Notes under the pieces: model-generated | What the model saw: only the letters and a program-made list of their open reading frames with translations | Databases searched by the model: none | Told to the model about the DNA's origin: nothing | In this document: positions 23,890-32,484 of the stretch, piece by piece | How the letters are laid out: the number at the start of each line of letters is the position of its first letter | How positions within the stretch are numbered: position 1 is the stretch's first letter | Translations under genes and position numbers: made by a program | Source: Methanomassiliicoccales archaeon UBA280 | Lineage (GTDB): Archaea > Thermoplasmatota > Thermoplasmata > SG8-5 | Assembly: GCA_002499085.1 (NCBI GenBank) | Contig: DAKD01000004.1 | Location: 1 to 64,000 of the forward strand | DNA length: 64,000 bases | Reading direction: 5' to 3'

Positions 23890-23949
23890 GTGCCGATTTG
23901 AACGCCTCCCCATCCTCCGTTCCCAATGTCCGAAGGACTTGGGATGGAA

Positions 23950-25407
23950 CTAACCTTTCATGACACCCAGGGGTTTCATCCTTGCCACAAGCCTGGAGAT
24001 GCCCGCGCCGTCCACGACTTTGACAACGTCGTCAATGCGCTTGTAGGCGAAAGGCGCCTCCTCGGTGAGCACGTCATGGCTCGCAGCCCTTACGTAGATC
24101 CCATCGCGCTTCAGATCCTCGGTTATCTGGCGGGAGGTGAACTGCCTCATGGCCTGCTGCCTGGACATCACCCTGCCCGCGCCGTGGCATGTCGAGCCCC
24201 ATGTCTCGGTCATGGCCTTCTCCGTGCCCGCGAGTACATAGCTGGCCGTGCCCATGTCGCCCGGGATTATCACCGGCTGGCCCACATCCCTGTAGTCCTG
24301 CGGGACATCCCCATGGCCCGGGCCGAAGGCCCTTGTCGCGCCCTTGCGGTGGATATAGACCTTCTTCCGTTGGCCGTCAACCTGGTGCTCCTCCAGCTTG
24401 GCTATGTTATGGCAGACGTCGTACACGAGCTTCATGTCCATCTCCTCAGCGGAGCGGGACATGACCTTCTCGAACGACTCCCTCACCCAGTGCAGGATAA
24501 GCTGCCTGTTGGCCCATGCGAAGTTCGCGCCGCAGGCCATGGCCTTGAAGTATGCTTCGCCCTCGGGAGAATGTGCGGGCGCGCAGGCGAGCTGGCGGTC
24601 CGGAAGGTCGATATTGTACTTCTTCACGGCCGTCTCCATCTGCCTGATGTACTCGGTCGCGATCTGGTGGCCGGCGCCCCTCGAGCCCGTGTGAATCATG
24701 ACCATTATCTGGCCTACACTCCCGATTCCGTAGGCCTTTGCGGCGACAGGGTCGAATATCTCCTCGACGCGCTGTACTTCCAGAAAATGATTTCCCGCAC
24801 CCAGGCTGCCCAGTTGGGGCGCGCCGCGCTTCTTCGCGTCATGGCTGACATACGATGAATCGGCATTCTTCATTCTGCCGTTCTCCTCCGTGTGCGCCAG
24901 GTCGGATTCCCACCCGTAGCCGTTCTGCACGGCCCATTCCGAGCCCGTGTCCAGCACGTCTGTCAACTGGCCCTGGTCCAGGCGGATTTTTCCTTTCGAG
25001 CCCAGCCCGGAAGGCACGTTCTCGAACATGGAGTCGATGAGAGCATTGACCTTTCCCTTCACGTCCTGCTCGGTGAGATTTGTCCTGACCAGGCGAACGC
25101 CGCAGTTTATGTCGAATCCCACTCCGCCGGGAGAGAGCACGCCCTCGTCGAAATCCGTCGCGGCAACACCGCCTATCGGGAATCCGTAGCCCCAGTGGAT
25201 GTCCGGCATGGCCAGGGACTTGCCCAGTATCCCGGGGATGAAGGCGACGTTCGCCACCTGCTCCAGGGCATTGTCCTTCCTGACCTGCTCCATCATCCTG
25301 GAGTCTGCAAAGACAAGTCCTTGGGTGCGCATGCCCTTCTTGTAGGTCATGGGTATCTCGAATCGGTAATCGTCCAGCTTTGTCAGGGGGCCTGTCCAGT
25401 CTGCCAT
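23950..25407 (-). CDS. rtcB: RNA-splicing ligase RtcB
   Basis: 485 residues, full length, with no intein. Metal and GMP-binding motifs are present: GVGFDINCGVRLVRT, LGSLGAGNHFLEVQ, MIHTGSRGAGHQ, and STCHGAGRVMSRQQA, which includes the guanylated His region. It joins 2',3'-cyclic phosphate and 5'-OH RNA ends and is the archaeal tRNA exon ligase, which bears on the interrupted tRNA-Leu at 3.1 kb. Stop is TAG. It shares a symmetric divergent promoter with the MFS gene. Confidence 0.97.
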   Translation of the reverse strand: MADWTGPLTKLDDYRFEIPMTYKKGMRTQGLVFADSRMMEQVRKDNALEQVANVAFIPGILGKSLAMPDIHWGYGFPIGGVAATDFDEGVLSPGGVGFDINCGVRLVRTNLTEQDVKGKVNALIDSMFENVPSGLGSKGKIRLDQGQLTDVLDTGSEWAVQNGYGWESDLAHTEENGRMKNADSSYVSHDAKKRGAPQLGSLGAGNHFLEVQRVEEIFDPVAAKAYGIGSVGQIMVMIHTGSRGAGHQIATEYIRQMETAVKKYNIDLPDRQLACAPAHSPEGEAYFKAMACGANFAWANRQLILHWVRESFEKVMSRSAEEMDMKLVYDVCHNIAKLEEHQVDGQRKKVYIHRKGATRAFGPGHGDVPQDYRDVGQPVIIPGDMGTASYVLAGTEKAMTETWGSTCHGAGRVMSRQQAMRQFTSRQITEDLKRDGIYVRAASHDVLTEEAPFAYKRIDDVVKVVDGAGISRLVARMKPLGVMKG

Positions 25408-25440
25408 AGTATCGCCTCGGGAAGGTATGCGGCGCCATGA

Positions 25441-25468
25441 TATTTAAGGGTAACGCCAGCGTTAAATA
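25441..25468. promoter_or_regulatory. Symmetric divergent promoter rtcB / MFS
   Basis: TATTTAA (25441-25447) and TTAAATA (25462-25468) are inverted TATA-like boxes around the perfect dyad TAACGC-CA-GCGTTA (25451-25464). Each box faces one gene. The dyad could bind a regulator of both. Confidence 0.5.
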
Positions 25469-25489
25469 CGAAACAGCAATGCCAATCCG

Positions 25490-26605
25490 ATGAAGGCCGA
25501 AACGCTGAACTTTCTTGCCAATGCGTCCCTTTTCGGGTCCCTGCTCCTGGTGCCGCTTTTCGCGGAGGAGCTGGGAGCCAGCGCCGCAGAGATAGGTTTC
25601 ATCGTGGCGGCGTACAGTGCCGCCAACCTGCTGGCCTCCTACATATTCGGCAGGCTCTCGGACATACATGGCAGGCGCGTGTTCTTGATATCCGGACTGG
25701 TGCTCTCGGCCGTTGCTTGCGTTTTCCAGTTCTTCGCCTGGGACACTGTCTCGCTGCTTGTGACCAGGGTCATACTGGGATTCTGCGCGGGAATCTATCC
25801 CGCGGCATTGCTGGCCTATGCCTATGAAAACAAGAAGCGCATGAGCCGGTTCCTGGCCTGGGGCTCCGGAGGCTGGGGCGCCGGGACTGTCATCGCAGGC
25901 ATAGTGGCCACGTATTTCTCCATCACCGCGCCCTTCTTATTCAGCGCAGCCCTGATGGCGATGGCCGTGCCGATAGCCCTGAGGATGCCCTTCCGCGGGG
26001 ACGTGAAGATGGCCATTCCCCTTTTTCCCGTGAAACTGATAAGGAAGAACATATCCGTTTACGCGCCCGTGCTGGTGAGGCACACCGGAGCCTGCGCAAT
26101 CTGGGTCATGTACCCGATGTTCATCCGCGGACTGGAGGGCGTGGGCAACGATCTTTTCCTGTGGGTCGGGATAATGTACGGCGTGAACTCCTTCTCGCAG
26201 TTCGCCGTGATGCCGCATCTGCGTTGGAGGAGCGGTCCGCTGCTGATGGGCGGCATTATAGCCAGCATCACCGTGTTCCTGCTCTTCCCCATGTGCACGA
26301 GCATCTGGCACCTGATGCCCACCCAGGTCCTGCTGGCAGTTTCCTGGGCGCTGATATACGTCGGGGCCATAAAGTTCATGATGGCAAGAAACAGGGAGCG
26401 TGCCACTGTCACGGGATTCCTCAATTCGGTTCTGCAGCTCTCAGCGATACTTGGGGCGCTCATCGGAGGTTTCATCGTGCATGTTACCGGAAACATGCTG
26501 ACGCCCATGTATTTTGCCGCAGGCATGGGGGTCGCGGCACTGGTTCTGTACTGTGCTTTGTCATACCTTCGCGGGAGAAAGAGAGAGATGCCGGCCAGGG
26601 CATGA
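25490..26605 (+). CDS. Major facilitator superfamily transporter
   Basis: 371 residues, about 11-12 membrane segments. The MFS loop motif is recognisable as FGRLSDIHGRRVFLISG between segments 2 and 3. It begins almost directly with a membrane segment and lacks a long central loop. Substrate unknown; the plasma membrane. The ATG lies about 25 bp after TTAAATA, which suggests a leaderless transcript. Confidence 0.85.
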   Translation: MKAETLNFLANASLFGSLLLVPLFAEELGASAAEIGFIVAAYSAANLLASYIFGRLSDIHGRRVFLISGLVLSAVACVFQFFAWDTVSLLVTRVILGFCAGIYPAALLAYAYENKKRMSRFLAWGSGGWGAGTVIAGIVATYFSITAPFLFSAALMAMAVPIALRMPFRGDVKMAIPLFPVKLIRKNISVYAPVLVRHTGACAIWVMYPMFIRGLEGVGNDLFLWVGIMYGVNSFSQFAVMPHLRWRSGPLLMGGIIASITVFLLFPMCTSIWHLMPTQVLLAVSWALIYVGAIKFMMARNRERATVTGFLNSVLQLSAILGALIGGFIVHVTGNMLTPMYFAAGMGVAALVLYCALSYLRGRKREMPARA

Positions 26606-26607
26606 AA

Positions 26608-27435
26608 TTAACGTTCCGACGCCTTGGATTTCCTCAGCCTCTCCTTTGCAGTTTGCCTCTTGCCCACGACCTTGCAGAACATGTAACCGAAGAACGAGAA
26701 TATCAGCCTGAGCAGCTTCCAGATGTTCTCCTCCTTTGAGACCTTCACCATCTCTATCGGTGAATAAGAGGTCCAGAGATTGCCGTGGCGCAGAGTGAGT
26801 TCCTTCCTGCCGAAGCCGTACCAGAAACTCTGCCTGAAGAAACCTATGAACGTGGACCTGGCGTTGTGGTAGACTATCGCTGTCGGATGGTAGACCAGGC
26901 GGTAGCCGGCTTCCACGGCCCTGTAATTCAGATCGACTTCCTCCGCCTCCTTGAACCATGGGTCGAAGCCCTCTATGGCCTCGAAAGCTGACTTTCGGTA
27001 GGCCAGGTTGACGCTGGGATATGTGATGTCCACGCCGTTGAACAGCATGCCCACGCGCTTGAGGGACGTGAAACCGTCATACCCGAGCCGCACTTCCCTC
27101 CCGGCCACAACATCCGCGTTCTCCATCGCCTTGATGAGCTCCTCGACCCACAGCGCATGGGCTATGGCATCCGCATCGATGAACGCAACGATGTCGCCCG
27201 AGGACTTTTCAACGCCGTAGTTGCGCCCTTCACCCCTGGTTCCGGGCTGCACAAGCAGTTTGACGAAGAGGTGTTTTGCCGCGTATTCCTTCACAATGGC
27301 TTGGGTCTGGTCTGTGCTCTTCGCATCCACGACCAAAATCTCGTCAGGCTTCCTGGACTGGTGCACAAGGCTGTCCAGGCAGTCGCGCATGAATATGCCT
27401 GCGTTCCGCGTTATCACAACAACGCTCAGCTTCAT
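26608..27435 (-). CDS. Family 2 glycosyltransferase
   Basis: 275 residues. GT-A fold: N-terminal VVVITRNAG.FMRDCLDSLVHQ, EILVVDAKSTDQT, DXD-like FIDADA near residue 97, then the acceptor region DPWFKEAEEVDLNYRA with an ExDLxxR-type motif. Ends in a hydrophobic stretch (LLRLIFSFFGYMFC) and a basic tail, suggesting peripheral membrane contact. Transfers an activated sugar to an unknown acceptor, perhaps in surface glycan synthesis. Convergent with the MFS gene (2 bp apart). Confidence 0.88.
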   Translation of the reverse strand: MKLSVVVITRNAGIFMRDCLDSLVHQSRKPDEILVVDAKSTDQTQAIVKEYAAKHLFVKLLVQPGTRGEGRNYGVEKSSGDIVAFIDADAIAHALWVEELIKAMENADVVAGREVRLGYDGFTSLKRVGMLFNGVDITYPSVNLAYRKSAFEAIEGFDPWFKEAEEVDLNYRAVEAGYRLVYHPTAIVYHNARSTFIGFFRQSFWYGFGRKELTLRHGNLWTSYSPIEMVKVSKEENIWKLLRLIFSFFGYMFCKVVGKRQTAKERLRKSKASER

Positions 27436-27523
27436 CGTGCCAATTTATATTGTGCATCTTTATAAATGTTTCGGAATTTTTATGCCAAGCGAGCTATATT
27501 AATGACCTTTTCCCGGGCGAGAC

Positions 27524-28042
27524 TCAGGGACTTGGCCCAAGCCATATGCATGCCAACAACATACCGACCGACAGGGCGTTCAGATGGACGGCCCCCAGAC
27601 GGCGGCGCAATGACATGCGGCCCCAGCCCGACCAGAAACGGTCCGAGCCCGAGCCGATCTCCCGGAACCATGTTTCCGGCTTCAGGTTCCTCGGGAACGA
27701 GAACACTGTACGGCCGGTGAGGAGCTCCGCGAGCACATGGGACAAGGCACCCGCACCTATCCCGGCCAATGCCTGGACGGCCGTGCACTCGGTGCACCAA
27801 AGATACAATGTTGCGGCATAGGCGCAGATGCCGCCCATATACAGCGCCGCAAAAGCCGCGGCCAATGAATGGCCGGCCGGACTGCCCTCGCTGATTTTGG
27901 ACTCTGCGAGATCGAGGCCGAACACCATGGCCACGGCTGCGGCAAGGAAGATGTTCCAGGATACGGCATCGGATCCCATAATAATATTGACGACTGCAGT
28001 CATTGCGGCGGCCAGAAGCGCCGGCGTCAGCCTGTTCGACAT
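27524..28042 (-). CDS. Small integral membrane protein
   Basis: 172 residues with about four hydrophobic segments. A conserved-looking SHVLAELLTGRTVFSFP in the middle resembles YdjM-type membrane-bound hydrolases (LLD.LTG pattern), but the metal-binding His set is incomplete, so I leave the function open. Its stop is about 90 bp upstream of the glycosyltransferase start, with TATA-like sequences in the gap (27440-27470). Confidence 0.65.
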   Translation of the reverse strand: MSNRLTPALLAAAMTAVVNIIMGSDAVSWNIFLAAAVAMVFGLDLAESKISEGSPAGHSLAAAFAALYMGGICAYAATLYLWCTECTAVQALAGIGAGALSHVLAELLTGRTVFSFPRNLKPETWFREIGSGSDRFWSGWGRMSLRRRLGAVHLNALSVGMLLACIWLGPSP

Positions 28043-28139
28043 ACTCTTCCCGGGCCTGAATCGGCCTTCGGATATTTAATGTTAATACACAGCGGGCGGA
28101 TTCGCAAGGCTTATTACACCGTGGCGGGATTTCTTGCGG

Positions 28140-28349
28140 ATGCCTCACAACTACTGCCCCTACTGCGGACGGTTCATGATGATGAAGGAATTTGTCCATG
28201 CGTGCGACAATGTCAATGTGGCCAATGATAGGAAAGAGTGGTGTTCGAGGTGCGGGGGGAGGATGGACCTCATGACGGCCGATATGGAGGAAGCATTGTG
28301 CGGCATCTGCAGGAACAAAATCGAACCCTTTTCGAAGGAGTTCGATTGA
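28140..28349 (+). CDS. Small zinc-ribbon protein
   Basis: 69 residues with three paired-Cys sites: CPYC at residues 6-9, CSRC near 34-37 and CGIC near 53-56, plus C/H between them. It probably binds one or two zinc ions. I do not recognise the family. The ATG at 28140 is chosen over a TTG 6 bp upstream. Confidence 0.6.
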   Translation: MPHNYCPYCGRFMMMKEFVHACDNVNVANDRKEWCSRCGGRMDLMTADMEEALCGICRNKIEPFSKEFD

Positions 28350-28650
28350 TCCAGGTATGATGAATGCGATTGGCATCAGACAATGGCGCAGCATTCCCAC
28401 CCGACAACAATTATGTGGCATATCGAGGGACGCAATGGTTTAGAACATTTTCGCGGCAATAGGTGAACGCCAGTGCTATATCCATGCGATTGGAGGCGTT
28501 CGCCATGGATTGACAAAGGAGAATCGAAATGATTCAAAAAGGCCGGCAATCTGTGATGAAGAAGCGATGGGAGTACCGGCGCGGAGGAAGGCATTTATAT
28601 ACATCAGATTATGACATATAATTGTATGGTTATAACAAGGGACGGATGAA
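28350..28650. promoter_or_regulatory. Intergenic region with promoter of the 28651 gene
   Basis: No ORF with coding character. An inverted pair GGTGAACGCC/GGCGTTCGCC lies at about 28461-28505. CATTTATATACATC (about 28592-28605) is the likely TATA box for the membrane protein gene at 28651. Base composition turns AT-rich from here to about 30.4 kb. Confidence 0.5.
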
Positions 28651-30147
28651 ATGAATTTCCTCGGTAAAAGCTCCCCCGAATCTGGAACAGAACAAGGATT
28701 GAGATTCTTCAGATATGGCATAATTGCGTTCGCAGCCCTCTTGCTGGTGGTTGTTATGGGCAATTATTTCATTGGAAATAAACTAATCCCATTCATTGAT
28801 TCGACCTTGGAAGCCCATGAAAATTTTGCATTGGTTGTAGCCGATTTATTCCTCGGAATAGTTAACATGGGACTATTGGGCCTTAGCACCATATTCATTG
28901 CCGTGGCCTTGGGCTCGTTCTACAACGGACGAAAGGAATTCGGCAGGACGCATGAGAGAAATGTCAAAAAAGCAATGGCTATCTTTCTGGTCGCTGTGAT
29001 ATTGATCATTATTTCAGCGATACTTTCCGGGCCTTCCCAGACAACGGAATATGAATTCACGGACGGGCAAATTTTCATAAGGACCGTTTTCGACCCCATG
29101 AACGAGGATATATTTATGGTCAGTTCGATACTGGCCGGCATTCTTGTGGTAATCGGTATCACTTGCCTAACCCTTGCGGCCTGTTATCTGGTTCTTGGGT
29201 TGGTAAAGAGGAGGCAGAGGTCCAATCTGTTCAAGGGGATTGGGATAATAATTTTCACCGCAATTCTCTGGCAATCACTGTATATTTACCTTGTTTATAC
29301 CTCGAACACAACCGAACCATCTTATCTGATGTATTTACAAAACACAACAATGCTTTCAATCATTCCGATGAATGTCGGTATTTTTTTGATGGCCAGAGTA
29401 TACTCAAACATCCGAAAAAAAATCAATAATGGAGTCATGAAACCACGTTTACCCTCTCCCGCACCAATCTTCCTCCCACCGCCCCCACCTCAATATTATA
29501 TGCCTCAAGGAAGAATGACACAGAACGACCTGTCAACAATAATTATATCCGCAAAGGGACTGGTAGAGGAAATTGCGCGAATAGAAATCAAGGTTCGAAC
29601 TCCGATTTCATGGATTGCGATAATTTTGTTAATAACATACATGGCAATATATATTAATACATTTATATTATTTTTTATAATCGCGATTATCATCGGTTCA
29701 ATTTACATGATATGGGGATATAAAAAATACCAGACGGTTTATTATGACAAGACTTTCGGTGTAGTGACTCTATGGCATATGCTCTTCTGGCGAACTTATC
29801 TGAGAAATGTTCAGAACCATTATTCCGAGGCGCACGAGTTCTACCCTTACGTAATCAGCAATGCCCTGCTCATAATAAACGATATCAAAGCGTATCTTAA
29901 ATTCAAATGGACCAATATGTTTTTGGGCACATTCATCATCATTCTTCTTTCAGTCCAAATGACATTCTTAGATGTACCAACAGATAATCTATCCAACATG
30001 TGGCCGGTTATGATTTTCTTTTGCATCATCATATTTTTCATTGAACTGGTTGCGTTGACCTTTTTGCATATTCGTTTCAGAGAGACAAAGAATAGGTTGA
30101 ACGCATTCAAAACTAACATCGAGGATTTCTGGAAATGTTATTGGTGA
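28651..30147 (+). CDS. Multi-pass membrane protein, AT-rich
   Basis: 498 residues. Six hydrophobic segments lie in residues about 23-265 and four more in residues about 310-480, separated by a Pro-rich linker (PAPIFLPPPPPQYYMPQG). Codon use is clearly more AT-rich than the neighbours, suggesting transfer. No catalytic or transport signature recognised. It is followed 4 bp later by a winged-helix gene, so the two probably form a regulated pair. Confidence 0.7.
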   Translation: MNFLGKSSPESGTEQGLRFFRYGIIAFAALLLVVVMGNYFIGNKLIPFIDSTLEAHENFALVVADLFLGIVNMGLLGLSTIFIAVALGSFYNGRKEFGRTHERNVKKAMAIFLVAVILIIISAILSGPSQTTEYEFTDGQIFIRTVFDPMNEDIFMVSSILAGILVVIGITCLTLAACYLVLGLVKRRQRSNLFKGIGIIIFTAILWQSLYIYLVYTSNTTEPSYLMYLQNTTMLSIIPMNVGIFLMARVYSNIRKKINNGVMKPRLPSPAPIFLPPPPPQYYMPQGRMTQNDLSTIIISAKGLVEEIARIEIKVRTPISWIAIILLITYMAIYINTFILFFIIAIIIGSIYMIWGYKKYQTVYYDKTFGVVTLWHMLFWRTYLRNVQNHYSEAHEFYPYVISNALLIINDIKAYLKFKWTNMFLGTFIIILLSVQMTFLDVPTDNLSNMWPVMIFFCIIIFFIELVALTFLHIRFRETKNRLNAFKTNIEDFWKCYW

Positions 30148-30151
30148 TAAT

Positions 30152-30415
30152 ATGGAACGCCCGGACATCTACGTAATCACGAGGTTTCTCGAATCTCTCT
30201 GGATGAAGGGAAAAGGGCAGATGCGCAGAACAGAACTCCAGATGTCTGTCCAGGTGAACTACAACATATTCGTGAAATATCTGAATTTCCTTACCGAGAA
30301 GGGTCTGGTGAGTGTGGTTGAAGAGGATGGGGAACGGGTTGTCAGGATAACTGAAAAAGGCGTGAGCGCATACAATTTAGTGGTGGAATTGGTGAGAAGG
30401 GTTTTTGAGAATTAA
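30152..30415 (+). CDS. Winged-helix transcriptional regulator-like protein
   Basis: 87 residues, the size of a single archaeal winged helix (HTH_45-like). Helix-turn-helix around residues 25-55 (RRTELQMSVQVNYNIFVKYLNFLTEKGLVSV), wing VEEDGERVVRITEKG, C-terminal dimerisation helix. It could regulate its membrane partner upstream. No ligand domain. Confidence 0.8.
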   Translation: MERPDIYVITRFLESLWMKGKGQMRRTELQMSVQVNYNIFVKYLNFLTEKGLVSVVEEDGERVVRITEKGVSAYNLVVELVRRVFEN

Positions 30416-30471
30416 TGAACTGGATGGATATTTAGCTACAGATGAATAAACATAATAGTTTGAAAAACGGA

Positions 30472-31470
30472 TTATATATCGCTGAATAATATCTCGGTAT
30501 GCTCCCCCGGTTCCAGAGCATGCCGGGCGAGAATGATTCCGGCACTGTGCCGGGCGACAGCCCCTATCCAGCCGCTGCCCTCAAGGTCGATTCTTCGTGC
30601 CATGTTTCCATTCTTGTCAATGCGACAGACAAATGGGTTTCCATGCTGGTTCTCGCCGCCCATGACATAATCATCCCCATCCAGTAAAACGGAGATCCCG
30701 CAACCCGCGCCAAATTCCTTTTGCCAGAGCATCTTCCCGGAACAATCTGCCCTGGCCAGAAATATGCTGCCGGAGCGTTTCCCTGCCAGAATGAGTCCGC
30801 CTTCGACGCTGCACATCTGGAATACGCGCTCGCATGCCACATCAACAGCCCATTCTATATCCCCGGCCATTCCGACACTGAATAGCCTGGACTGCCAATC
30901 TTTCTCGGTTTTCACGCTCCCGGAAAAGATGAATCCGTCTACTATGTCGATGATACCGCTGGCCATCACGCCTTCGAATTTCCCGTGAACCTTGGTCCAT
31001 TCGACTTTTCCCCCGGAATCCAGGCATGACAGGAAAAATCCGTAGTTTTCCGAATCCTTTGTCTCGCCGAAGATGAGTATCTTCGAGCCTGGAAGAACAT
31101 TGTAGGCACATTCATTGCCACTTATCCGCATTGCCCTTTCCCATATCGGTTCTCCAGACCGGGACAGCTTCATGAGATGAGCCTTCCATCCCTGGCCGCC
31201 GGTCGGTGTGGCCTTGCCGCCGGAACAGCCGCAGACGAGCAGGCCGTCTTCAATCAGCAAGGCGGAATGTCCCTAGGTGTCCGATGTTTCCGGACCGTAA
31301 ACCTTTTCCCACTCGATTTCCAGAGCGCCACTCATTTTTATAACAATTATTTGATAATTATTGTTTTTTCGGCTTCCGGTCAGATAAAAACTACCATCCA
31401 GTGGTAATATGGAAGTGATGACGGTCTCGCCATCGAGAATGATGCTTTTTCGAACAGAATTTTCACTCAT
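30472..31470 (-). pseudogene. Beta-propeller repeat protein interrupted by an in-frame TAG
   Basis: The ATG at 31470 (MSENSVRKSIILDG) opens a frame of 333 codons with one in-frame amber codon at 31275-31273. Upstream (YGPETSDT) and downstream (GHSALLIEDGLLVCGCSGG) halves are in the same frame and both show the repeat K....G.IEW.K.YG / DGFIFSGS typical of WD40-like or delta-60 propellers, so they were one protein. No signal peptide is seen. Either an amber mutation (pseudogene), a sequencing error, or readthrough. TAG ends several genes here (rtcB, smc, both DUF835 genes), so general recoding is unlikely. Confidence 0.75.
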
Positions 31471-31590
31471 CGGACTATCCCCATAGGGATTGGAAGCAGC
31501 GGATAATAATCTATGCCTTTCAACCGTTTTCCGCCCGGAAAGCCTTTTATTCAACGGTTGCATGAACCCGGAGTGAGGGAAGAATATCCC

Positions 31591-31854
31591 ATGATCCCAG
31601 ATATAAAATTCACAAAACATGCCGAGAATATGCTGAAGGAACGCAAGTTGGCAAAATCGTTGGTCATCGAGGCAATTGAGGCTCCGGACCACACAGAACA
31701 AGGGGATGGAAATATCTGGCATGCGATAAAGAAAGCCGGACCGAGATTTTTGCGGGTCGTGGTCAGCGGAAACAAGAAGCCTTATAAAGTAGTAACAATC
31801 TATTATGATAGGCGATTAAGGTTGCTGAACGGAAAAAAGGAGGCAGAAAAATGA
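31591..31854 (+). CDS. DUF4258 protein, probable toxin-like partner
   Basis: 87 residues from the ATG at 31591. The pattern FTKHAENMLKERKL..SLVIEAIEAPD and RFLRVVV..NKKPYKVVTIYYD fits DUF4258, a small RelE-like family often paired with DUF2283. It overlaps the next gene by ATGA. A toxin role is inferred from pairing only. A hairpin CAACCG/CGGTTG (about 31520-31561) precedes it. Confidence 0.75.
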   Translation: MIPDIKFTKHAENMLKERKLAKSLVIEAIEAPDHTEQGDGNIWHAIKKAGPRFLRVVVSGNKKPYKVVTIYYDRRLRLLNGKKEAEK

Positions 31855-32060
31855 GGGTCAAGGTTGACATGGAAAGCGACGCGCTCTACTTCCGGCTTAG
31901 TGAAGATGAAGTAGAGGAAAGTGAAGAAACCTCGCCTGGTATAATCATAGATTACAACAAAGAGGGAAAAGTTATCGGCATCGAGATTCTGGGCATCAGG
32001 GACAGGTTCGACCCGGAGGAACTCAGCCACATGAAGGTGGAGTTGCCGACGATTGCCTGA
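31851..32060 (+). CDS. DUF2283 protein
   Basis: 69 residues. MRVKVDMESDALYFRL, then EETSPGIIIDYNKEGKVIGIEILG is the typical DUF2283 sequence. These proteins are commonly encoded after DUF4258 and are proposed antitoxins or partners. Translationally coupled to the upstream gene. It converges on arsR with no spacer. Confidence 0.85.
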   Translation: MRVKVDMESDALYFRLSEDEVEESEETSPGIIIDYNKEGKVIGIEILGIRDRFDPEELSHMKVELPTIA

Positions 32061-32408
32061 TTAAATCTCACTGATGAGATTCACAATATTTTGCCCCAAC
32101 TCTGTTACTCCGTAGATTATCCACTGCCCCTGCTTCTTCCCAACAATGAGCTTGGCATCCTTCAGGACAGTGAGATGGTAGGACAATTTTGAATCGGATA
32201 TCCCGATAATCTCCCGGATGAGGCAGGCGCAAAGCGGCTGGGTGTCCAGCGCAAAGAGGATCTTCAGCCGCATCGGGTCCCCGAGTGCCTGGAACAGTTT
32301 GGCTTTCCGCTTCAGGTCTCTGGATATGGGCAGTCCCGAGACTATTGCATCCAGGCCGCCCTTCTCCTCGCATTGCTTCCTTATGGGTTCCGGTATCTCT
32401 GCCATCAT
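32061..32408 (-). CDS. arsR: ArsR-family metalloregulator of the ars operon
   Basis: 115 residues. ArsR/SmtB winged helix: LFQALGDPMRLKILFALDTQPLCACLIREI carries the CxC metalloid-sensing pair at about residues 59-61 in the DNA-reading region, followed by the recognition helix ISDSKLSYHLTVLKDAKLI. It represses the divergent operon until As(III) binds. It faces the permease gene across 76 bp containing two operator-like dyads. Confidence 0.93.
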   Translation of the reverse strand: MMAEIPEPIRKQCEEKGGLDAIVSGLPISRDLKRKAKLFQALGDPMRLKILFALDTQPLCACLIREIIGISDSKLSYHLTVLKDAKLIVGKKQGQWIIYGVTELGQNIVNLISEI

Positions 32409-32415
32409 TTCACCG

Positions 32416-32474
32416 TTTCAACTTTTTTTGAAACAAGTATTATATACCTGTGAGTATTTCAAGTTTTATTGAAA
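32416..32474. promoter_or_regulatory. Two ArsR operator dyads and ars promoters
   Basis: TTTCAA-N6-TTGAAA occurs twice: 32416-32433 and 32457-32474. Between them is ATTATATAC (about 32439-32447), a TATA box. Placement either side of the TATA box suits repression of both directions by ArsR. Confidence 0.75.
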
Positions 32475-32484
32475 CAGAACAGTG

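Noticed and set aside
31273..31275. Pyrrolysine as the firm reading of the TAG
   Set aside because: TAG ends several confident genes here and no pyl gene is in the window; kept only as a possibility.
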